Assembly: GCA_030038335.1 (NCBI GenBank)
Contig: JASHPC010000169.1
Location: 1-6,597, forward strand
Length of the DNA: 6,597 nucleotides
Origin: Vulcanimicrobiota bacterium
Lineage (GTDB): Bacteria > Vulcanimicrobiota > Vulcanimicrobiia > Vulcanimicrobiales > Vulcanimicrobiaceae
Direction: 5' to 3'
Shown here: positions 5,661 to 6,597 of the stretch, one piece after another
How positions within the stretch are numbered: position 1 is the first letter of the stretch
How the letters are laid out: each line of letters starts with the position of its first letter
Notes under the pieces: generated by a model
Databases searched by the model: none
What the model was told of the DNA's origin: nothing
The model's input: only the letters and a program-made list of their open reading frames with translations
Position numbers and translations under genes: made by a program

Positions 5661-6323
5661 ATGCAGAACCGTCACATGGAACGGTCCGCCGGCTACGCCG
5701 GCATCCTCGGCGCGATTTTGTACATCATCTCAGGCCTGCTTCCCGGTACGCCGCCACCGGCTACCGAGAGCGCCGGGCAAATATCGGGCTACGTTGCAAG
5801 TCATAGTGGTTCGCTCTCCATCGGCGCGTGGATCACGCTGCCCGCAGTCGCTTTCATCCTTTGGTTTGCGATCGGGCTCTTCGACTATCTGCGCGATCAG
5901 ACGAACGCAGATCGCACGCTCGCGCAGTGGGGCACCGCCGGAGCGATCGTGTGGGCCGCGATGAACGTTGCCGCAGTTTCGCTCATGGGCGCAGCAGCGA
6001 TCCACGCTTCCGGCCCCAGCTCCACTTTCACGCTGCTGTACCTTTTCGACATCATCATGTTCATCTTCGGCTTCGGCGCGTTTTCGGCGTTCGCGTTTGC
6101 CGCTGCAAACGAAGGCCGTCGACGTGGCTCGATGCCGGGCTGGATCAACGCCTTCGGATATCTCGTCTTCATCGTCGACGCGCTCTTCACGTTGACGCTC
6201 TTCGGCACCGGCACCACGTTCGCGATCACCGGCATTGGGACGATCGTGACGCCGCTCATCTCGGCCGTCTGGGTCTTCGTCGCGTCGATCGTGCTCCTAG
6301 GAAAGATACCGAAGACGGCCTGA
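5661..6323 (+). CDS. Six-TM integral membrane protein, function unknown
   Basis: I do not recognise a named function. The 220-residue product is very hydrophobic, with about six predicted membrane spans: roughly 11-28, 53-76, 91-114, 124-149, 161-182 and 191-214. A polar segment, PPPATESAGQISGYVASHSG (31-50), follows TM1, and a charged loop, DYLRDQTNADRTLAQ (75-89), follows TM2. NEGRRRG (150-156) lies between TM4 and TM5, and the C-terminal tail is a short KIPKTA. The overall look (N-terminal GYAGILGAILYIISGLL, then a polar loop and paired helices) recalls small uncharacterised membrane proteins of the DUF4386 type, but I cannot confirm that assignment. There are no cysteines or obvious catalytic residues. 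It begins 21 nt after the MFS stop with its own strong ribosome-binding site, so the two are probably one operon; it could act with the transporter, but no sequence feature shows this. Confidence 0.85.
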   Translation: MQNRHMERSAGYAGILGAILYIISGLLPGTPPPATESAGQISGYVASHSGSLSIGAWITLPAVAFILWFAIGLFDYLRDQTNADRTLAQWGTAGAIVWAAMNVAAVSLMGAAAIHASGPSSTFTLLYLFDIIMFIFGFGAFSAFAFAAANEGRRRGSMPGWINAFGYLVFIVDALFTLTLFGTGTTFAITGIGTIVTPLISAVWVFVASIVLLGKIPKTA

Positions 6324-6344
6324 TCTCACCGGAAGGTGACGATC
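6322..6344. terminator. Small hairpin at the convergent gene junction, possible bidirectional terminator
   Basis: TCACC (6326-6330) pairs with GGTGA (6335-6339) across a GGAA loop of the stable GNRA type. A flanking GATC/GATC (6322-6325/6341-6344) extends the stem past a one-base bulge at 6340. It spans the stop codons of both converging genes. There is no long T-tract on either side (only TTT at 6347-6349), so classical intrinsic termination is doubtful. Confidence 0.3.
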
Positions 6345-6597
6345 GGTTTGAGCACGCGCGCGTGCGCGAGTGCTTCGTGCGCCTCCGCGACGTCCGCGAG
6401 CGCAAACGTCGTGGCGCCGATTCTTCTCGCCGTCACGACGCCTCGTGCGATCGCCGCAAGCGCTTCGCGCGTGTCGTCAGGGCCGCACGAGTAGCTCGCG
6501 ACCAGTCGCAAGTCGCTGAAGTAGAAACGCTGCGCGTCGATCGTCACGGAAGCACTCGGATCGAACGGCGTGAACATCACGATCGTGCCTCCCGGCC
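6326..6597 (-). CDS. Zinc-dependent alcohol dehydrogenase-like (MDR) oxidoreductase, C-terminal part only
   Basis: The last 90 codons of a gene that enters from the right edge, read on the minus strand to TGA at 6328-6326. Visible features match the end of medium-chain dehydrogenase/reductases: PGGTIVMFTPF (last strand of the NAD(P)-binding fold), YFSDLRLVASYSCGPDDTREAL (the 'el.i.GSys...d..eal' segment that is typical of Zn-dependent sorbitol/threonine/alcohol dehydrogenase types), then FALADVAEAHEALAHARVLKPIVTF (the usual f.l.d..eA......KpvV ending). The catalytic-zinc and structural-zinc residues lie outside the window, so neither substrate nor zinc dependence can be read directly. Its stop codon lies only 2 nt from the stop of the converging six-TM gene. 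Confidence 0.85.
   Translation of the reverse strand, partial: PGGTIVMFTPFDPSASVTIDAQRFYFSDLRLVASYSCGPDDTREALAAIARGVVTARRIGATTFALADVAEAHEALAHARVLKPIVTFR

Overview
This 6.6-kb GC-rich window is chromosomal. It carries housekeeping genes on the minus strand, a diverging two-gene membrane unit on the plus strand, and the tail of an oxidoreductase gene at the right edge. Start codons are often not ATG: I assign GTG, GTG, TTG and CTG to four of the five leftward genes. There are no phage, plasmid, CRISPR, tRNA or rRNA signals. The organism is a free-living bacterium. The codon style and the double-CxxC zinc-ribbon protein fit a little-cultivated GC-rich phylum such as Eremiobacterota/Vulcanimicrobiota or Chloroflexota-like lineages, but that placement is a guess.

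Leftward unit, in order of transcription (4186 down to 1): ribBA with an extra N-terminal helix-turn-helix (4186-2759), ribH (2762-2304), a 98-residue zinc-ribbon protein (2226-1930), mtnA (1988-942), and holA (967 to beyond the left edge). Most junctions overlap: 3 nt for ribBA/ribH, 59 nt for zinc ribbon/mtnA and 26 nt for mtnA/holA. Only ribH/zinc ribbon has a gap, of 77 nt. This looks like one operon joining early riboflavin synthesis, methionine salvage and the DNA polymerase III clamp loader.

The control region (4187-4373) is the most interesting part. A perfect 14-bp palindrome (4208-4221) contains the perfect -35 hexamer of a minus-strand promoter. With a 17-nt spacer and the -10 TAGGCT, this promoter would start transcription at or within a base or two of the GTG start of ribBA. 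The mRNA would then be leaderless, with no room for an FMN riboswitch. Because the encoded RibBA carries its own Xre-type HTH, the arrangement suggests an enzyme that represses its own promoter. Upstream of it lies an 89-bp inverted-repeat element with 19-bp perfect arms.

Rightward unit: a TetA-like 12-TM drug:H+ antiporter (4374-5639), followed after 21 nt by a 220-residue six-TM protein of unknown function with a strong Shine-Dalgarno sequence (5661-6323). The unit converges, with only 2 nt between stop codons, on the C-terminal part of a zinc-dependent alcohol dehydrogenase-like gene (6326 to beyond the right edge). A small GGAA-loop hairpin covers this junction.
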